From the NCBI RefSeq assembly GCF_023065955.2, contig NW_026622863.1:48528177-48592176 (forward strand): a DNA stretch of 64,000 bases, in the 5' to 3' direction. The translations under genes and the position numbers were made by a program. This document shows, piece by piece, positions 59,200-64,000 of the stretch (its first letter is position 1; each line of letters opens with the position of its first letter). The DNA comes from Ursus arctos (taxonomy: Eukaryota > Chordata > Mammalia > Carnivora > Ursidae). The notes under the pieces are model-generated. The model was given only the letters and a program-made list of their open reading frames with translations, did not search any database and was not told the origin of the DNA.

Positions 59200-59400
59200 G
59201 GATTCATTCATTCACTAATTCAACATGTTTATTGAGCACTTGCTTTGTGCTAAGGACTGTGCTAGACTCTGGGGATATAGGAGTGAATGAGGCAGATGTG
59301 GCCCAACCCTTTTATAGCATGTAATTTAGCAGGAGAATCAGACATTGAGTAAAAACACAAGAAATAAAAAAAAATACTTAGAAGTTGTGAGGAATGCTTT
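59200..59400. repeat. MIR/L2-type fragment
   Basis: TTCATTCATTCACTAATTCA, TTTATTGAGCACTTGCTTTG and GCTAAGGACTGTGCTAGAC. Confidence 0.55.
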
Positions 59401-61364
59401 GAAAAAAAAAAAAAACCCCACAGGGTGTGAAGTAGAGAGCAAGGGCTGGAGGCTACTTTAGAAAGCGTGGTCAGGGAAGGCATTTGAGTGGAGAAGAATC
59501 GCAAAGGAGTGTTCCAGGTGGGTGCGGCCACATGTGCAAAGGCCCTGAGGTAGGAAATGATAGACTGGCACGGCTGAAACTTTAGCAAGTTAGCAGGGAG
59601 ACTGATACAAGATGAGTTTAGAACAGGGGCCAGACCAGGTAGGGTTTCCATAAGTCGCTGCAAAACTAGTTTGGATTTTATTCCAAGAGGAGACATTGAG
59701 TAGATAGATGGGCCAATCTGGAGCTCCAAGGAGAGGAATTTGGGCACGGTCAGCCTATAAATGGAATAGAACACCTGGGAATGGATGAGGTCATACAGAG
59801 ATAGGAGGGGCCAGAACCTTGAGGAGTTCTAATGTTTAGAAAAGAACAAGAGGTTGAGGAGGAGGAGTCAGTGAAGTGGAAGGAAAGTTGGGAAAGGTGT
59901 CAGGAAAGATGAGAGAAGAGAGTGCTTCTAGGAGAGGGCTCTGCCTTGGGTCGGGTGCTGCCAGGGTGAGCACTGAGCATTGAACAATGGATTTGGCTCC
60001 ATGAATGTTGGTGATAGCCTTAACAAGGGCAGTTTACAAGAGCTGTTTGTGGGGAACAATGAAGGTGGTAGTCAGCTAGGAGGACAACCAAGAGTGGACA
60101 GGAAGTGAGGAAGTGGAGACAGCAAATGTTGACAAAGTGGTTTGAGTATTTTGGTCCTAAAAAGGAGTGGAGAAATGGGGAGGGGGAGCTGCTTTTTTTT
60201 TTTTTTTTTTTTTTAAAAGGATGGAAGAGTCCAAGAGCCTGGTCCGATAGAGAACTGGAATTGATCCTGCAGGAGAGACGGGAGAAGGGAGCAGGGGAGT
60301 AATCTAGAACCTTAGCAGCCTTCAGTTGGTCTTCAGTGGGAGCACAGGGGGATTCAGAGTGGGAACATTTGGTCAAGCTACAGCAACAAGGAGGTGGGTC
60401 CAGTGAGGGATGAGGCTGGAGGTGGAGCCTTGGAGGCCGGGTCAGGGAGTATGGATGTCATCCTCAGAGTGGTGGGGAGGCATGGTAAGATCCCCCAGCC
60501 TCCTGGCTGAGATTGGATGCAGGGCAGAGCTAGAGCCAGGAAGGAGACCAGGATAGTGGACGGGTGAGAGGTTTTGGCATTGCTGACCGGAGACAGAAAC
60601 CAACTCAAGAAATGTTTCGGAGAGGAAATGAGGGCTGGAGAGAGGGAGGAGGGAATGCCAGGCAGAAAGAACAGGATGGCAAAGGCCTATCCTGGCAAAG
60701 ATGAGCAGAGCCTGGCACCGAGGAAGTGAGTGGGGCTGGAGTGTAAGAGGCAAGGGAGGAGCCTGAGCTTTCTGCTGTGGACTCTGGGCAGCCATGGATA
60801 GTTCTGAGAAAGGGAAGGTCAGGATCAGGTTTGTGCTTTAGCCAGACCCCTGCAGAGGGGCAGGACTGGAGGCTGGGAGAGCAAGGAGGAGGCTGAGGCA
60901 GGAACCTGGGCTGAACAGGATGAAGGCCAGACCCGGGCAGGGCGGGGCCGTAGGGATGGAAGTGGATGAATAGAGCTGAGATGTTCAGGAGGCTGACTTG
61001 ACAGAACGTGGCCACTGCCTTGCTTTGGGGGGTTGAAGGATCAGGAGCCGTGTGCAGGACAAGGCACGGTCTCCAGCTCGGGGATGGCGACGAAGGTGGG
61101 GCTGTCCCTGAAATGGGGCTGGGGAAGAGCAGCAAGTATGAGGGTTGATGCTGAGGCGAGGTAAGAATTCTGGGAAACGGTAAGCCATTGGGGGGGGGGC
61201 TGCCCCCCAGGACCTGGGCACTCAGAACCCCTGAGGCTGGGCAGGCATCCAGAGGTGGTCGCATTGAGCTGGCACAGAGGAGAAAGCTCCTGGTCCAGGC
61301 CCCTCACTGTCTGGCAGGCAGTGGCAGGCACAGAGCCCCAGCCTCGGGGGCTGTGGGAATAACA

Positions 61365-61570
61365 ATAAAAAGAATAATTACAGCTCTCCTTAATTGAGCC
61401 CCTGTGGTGGCCAGGTACACCACTTTGCTTAATCTTCCCCGCGGCACTGGGAGGTGGGTAGGAGCAGCCCTGTTTGTTTTACAGAGGAAGCTGAGGCTCA
61501 GAGAAGTGAAACTGCTTGCCCAAGGTCAGAGTGTGAGCAGCAGAGCCCGGATATCCCCCTTCCTCACCAC
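61365..61570. repeat. MIR fragment
   Basis: TTAATTGAGCCCCTGTGGTG, GAGGAAGCTGAGGCTCAGAG and CTTGCCCAAGGTCAGAG. Confidence 0.75.
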
Positions 61571-61789
61571 GTGCTTGGCTCCCGTGTTCAGAGTCCTTAC
61601 CTGGAGCCTGCAGGGGGAAGAAGCCGGCTCCCCCCCCCTCATGGCTGGATCCCCTCTGTGAGCTCAGAGCCTGGTCCCCGATGTTGCTCTGCTCTCTTCC
61701 CCTCTCTCTGGGCCTCATTGCCCCCCTTCTGTAAAATGGGAGGGGTTGTATTTAACCCTCAAAGAGGCCTTCGGTCTAAGACTTTTGTA

Positions 61790-61935
61790 GACATGGCTAA
61801 GACTTCAGGCTGCCTGGATCCAAATCTTGTTTCTTTTTCCTACCTGCTGTGTGACCCCCCCAGGCAAATGATTTAACCTCTCTGTGCCTTTGTGTCCTCC
61901 TCTCTAAAATAGGGACTGTCTCGAGTGTTAGATGC
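61790..61935. repeat. MIR fragment
   Basis: AGACTTCAGGCTGCCTGGAT, TGCTGTGTGACCCCCCCAGG and CCTCTCTGTGCCTTTGTG. Confidence 0.65.
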
Positions 61936-62884
61936 ACCCGTATTTGTGAAGTAGATAGAACAGGGCAGGATACAGTGTTGTCGGGTAGATGCGTGAAGTA
62001 CAGTCCCCTTCCATTTCCTCTGCCTGGTTCTCTTCTTTGGTTAGTCATGTATTCACTTCTTTTGCAAGTATCTGCTGATGGCTTTCTCTGCTGTAGCCAC
62101 ATTCCATATGAGAGTTTATTTAGCCCTTACAGCTCGAGGAGGCAGGGCATGGCCGGTCATGATTCCTGCGTTTTCAGATGAGCCAGCGGAGATGCAGGGA
62201 GGGAAGGCTGTTTGCCTGAGGCCTCATGGTCAGCATCTGCAGAGCCAGGTGTCAGGCTCGGAGACACCAGGCTCCCCACCCCAGGCCAAAGGCCACTTGA
62301 GTAACACCTCAGCCGTCGAGAGAGCTGGCCAGCTCGCCTCTGGAATGCAGCCAGGAGGCTGGAGGTAGTCCTCGAAGGTGCTGGCATTCCAGGGAGGGTC
62401 CATCAGACTTAGGCTGGCTGGTTCTGCCCTTGCTCGTTTCTGGGAAGTCCTGGGTCTGCTCTCCGGGGCTCCCAGTCCTGAAGAGACACACTCATACCTA
62501 ACGGTGACAAACCTGGAACGAGGAGGGCTGGGGTAGGGTAGCCCGAAGGAGTGCCTGACTCAGCCTGGGGGTCGAGGAGGTCTTCCCGAAAGAGGGGATA
62601 GGGGAGCCATTTGAAAGATTGCCAGGTGTTAGGCTGCAGGGGGAGTTGTTATATTGTTCCTGGCCATTTCCTCAGGACCTGACTTCTCCTTTTCCTAGTA
62701 TCAGTCTGTCTGTCTCTGTCTTCCTTCCTTCCTTTATTCATTGAAGAACTTTTCTTGGAACCTGGAACCCTCTTCTGTTTTCTTCACCTGACTCACTCTT
62801 TGTCACCCTTCAGGTCTCCTGCTGTGGTATCCTCTTGGTCTGTCCCTGTGCTAAACAGTCTGTGTCGTCAGTGCCTGGACTCTG

Positions 62885-62902
62885 TGTGTGTGTGTGTGTG
62901 TC
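62885..62902. repeat. (GT)n microsatellite
   Basis: A short GTGTGT run within CT-rich DNA. Confidence 0.85.
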
Positions 62903-63839
62903 CGTCCTCCTGGACTGTGAGCTCCAGAAGGGTAGGGCAGAGGGAGTACTGGGTCTTCAGACAGGGCAGGGCTTAGAGAAGTAAGACAGACGGGCCCTGG
63001 CCCTCACAGGGCTTAGGTTCAAATTGCGGGAATGGATTATAAGCAAACAAAACAAAGGAAAGCCATGGTTTATCCTTTGGCGCTGGAGAAAAGGTGGGAG
63101 TTAGAGCAAGACTTCCATTTTAGGCCGAGTGCTAAGAGAAGGAGTCTCAAACTCAGGTGCAGAGGGGGTACGTAAGTTACCCAAAGGCACCGGCAAATAA
63201 GAGGTGGAGCCAGGGATTTGGTCCAGGCCCCCCGCCTTTGTGCTAGGCTCCCTCTCAGGGGCCACCCGGCATGGAGAGTAAGAATGGGAGTGTGTGGGTC
63301 TCATTCCTGCTTACCACTTGCTTTGTGACCTCAAGCATGGGCTTTTCCTCATTGAGCCTCAGTACCCTCATCTGGAAAATGGGGCTAATGCAGCTGTCCT
63401 CGGGGGTATTGTGAGGGTTCAGGGAAGGGATTCATGTACCAAGAGCCCCACATGGCACTTGGCACGTCATGGTGCCCCAAATCAGGCAAGCCTTAGCCTC
63501 CTGCCGATCGAATGGGCCCATGGGAGGGGTCCAAGCCTGGCTCTGCAGATACAGACTGGGTGTCTGACCTTGAACAAGACCTCCGTGGCTCATCTGTAAA
63601 TTGAGCACCAGACGGTGCCTATGCCATGGAGATGTGAGGATTCCATGGGTCAAGATGTAAAGTGCAGGGCACAGCCATAGCTCATTTCAAATAAAATGAA
63701 CCTTTTCTCCGTGGCCAGGTGACACATCCTGCTGCTCTACACTTAGAACCTCAGTGTCCACACCGTGCTGTGGCCTTCGGGATCTGTCTCGCTAGCCTCC
63801 CTGCCCTTACCCCCTTCCATCCTCCCGCTCCTCCACCCC

Positions 63840-64000
63840 AGCCACACCAGCCTCTCATTAGTCTTGGAACACAAGGCTTGTGCTGGCAGCACACCCCTTC
63901 CCTCTCCGCCCCAGGGCCTTTGCACCTCCTGTTCCTTCTGTTGGAAATGCTTTTTCTCTTCTCCAGTTTGTTGCTGCTTTTGGGTCTCTGCTGGTATGTC
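63840..64000 (-). repeat. LINE-2 fragment, runs to window end
   Basis: CAGGGCCTTTGCACCTCCTG and GTTGGAAATGCTTTTTCTC are antisense L2 words. Confidence 0.6.

Larger units (their letters stand above)
58583..64000 (+). other. PPP5C: PPP5C intron 1 (part)
   Basis: Holds a degenerate tandem repeat at its start, a T run at 60193-60214, and MIR/L2 pieces (59.2, 61.4, 61.8, 63.1-63.7 kb). No exon of the TPR domain (the KDYENAIKFY region) was found. Long minus-strand frames such as 60605-61264 are compositional. Confidence 0.8.

Noticed and set aside
60605..61264. 219-codon minus-strand frame in PPP5C intron 1
   Set aside because: Pro/Ser/Leu-rich, no domain, antisense to ordinary intronic DNA with repeat pieces.

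Overview
This is nuclear DNA of a carnivoran mammal. More than two dozen tRNA-derived Can-SINEs are scattered on both strands. The youngest have the form 'GGGGCGCCTGGGTGGC(A/G)CAG...' with a tail ending in CTGGCTGTCTCT and AATAAA repeats, which I associate with arctoid carnivores (bears, panda, seals); this is an inference from repeat subtype. Gene content and order match human 19q13.32: IGFL cluster, then HIF3A, then PPP5C. There are no bacterial, CRISPR or operon-like features, and I found no undescribed multi-gene system.

Layout. 1-7.2 kb is almost entirely repeats (Can-SINEs, two MER2-like Tigger elements, old LINE-1). 7.26-8.34 kb (minus strand) holds an IGFL3-like gene with a readable cysteine-rich exon but a ruined first exon. 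8.6-13.3 kb is SINEs and a long plus-strand LINE-1 relic. 13.5-14.43 kb (minus strand) holds a second, more decayed IGFL copy that keeps its TATA box, ATG and first two exons. 14.5-28 kb is non-coding with repeats and two CTCF-like motifs in divergent orientation between the IGFL remnants and HIF3A. 28.4-54.3 kb (plus strand) is HIF3A: all 15 coding exons can be joined with GT-AG junctions and consistent phase into an intact 669-residue frame. A 3'UTR of about 2.5 kb ends near a CATAAA signal at 56.8 kb. 58.0-58.7 kb is a CpG-rich promoter with exon 1 of PPP5C (plus strand); the rest of the window is PPP5C intron 1.

Function. HIF3A encodes the third hypoxia-inducible factor alpha subunit (bHLH, PAS-A, PAS-B, oxygen-dependent degradation motif), which dimerises with ARNT and modulates HIF-1/HIF-2 output. 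PPP5C encodes a TPR-containing, HSP90-associated Ser/Thr phosphatase. IGFL genes encode small secreted cysteine-rich proteins.

Most notable points: differential decay of the two IGFL copies; an LLAP sequence at HIF-3alpha Pro420 in a place reminiscent of the N-terminal prolyl-hydroxylation site of HIF-1alpha; an apparent alternative HIF3A first exon lacking a GT donor; degenerate minisatellites abutting exons of HIF3A and PPP5C; a long overlapping upstream frame at PPP5C; and a possible CTCF boundary.
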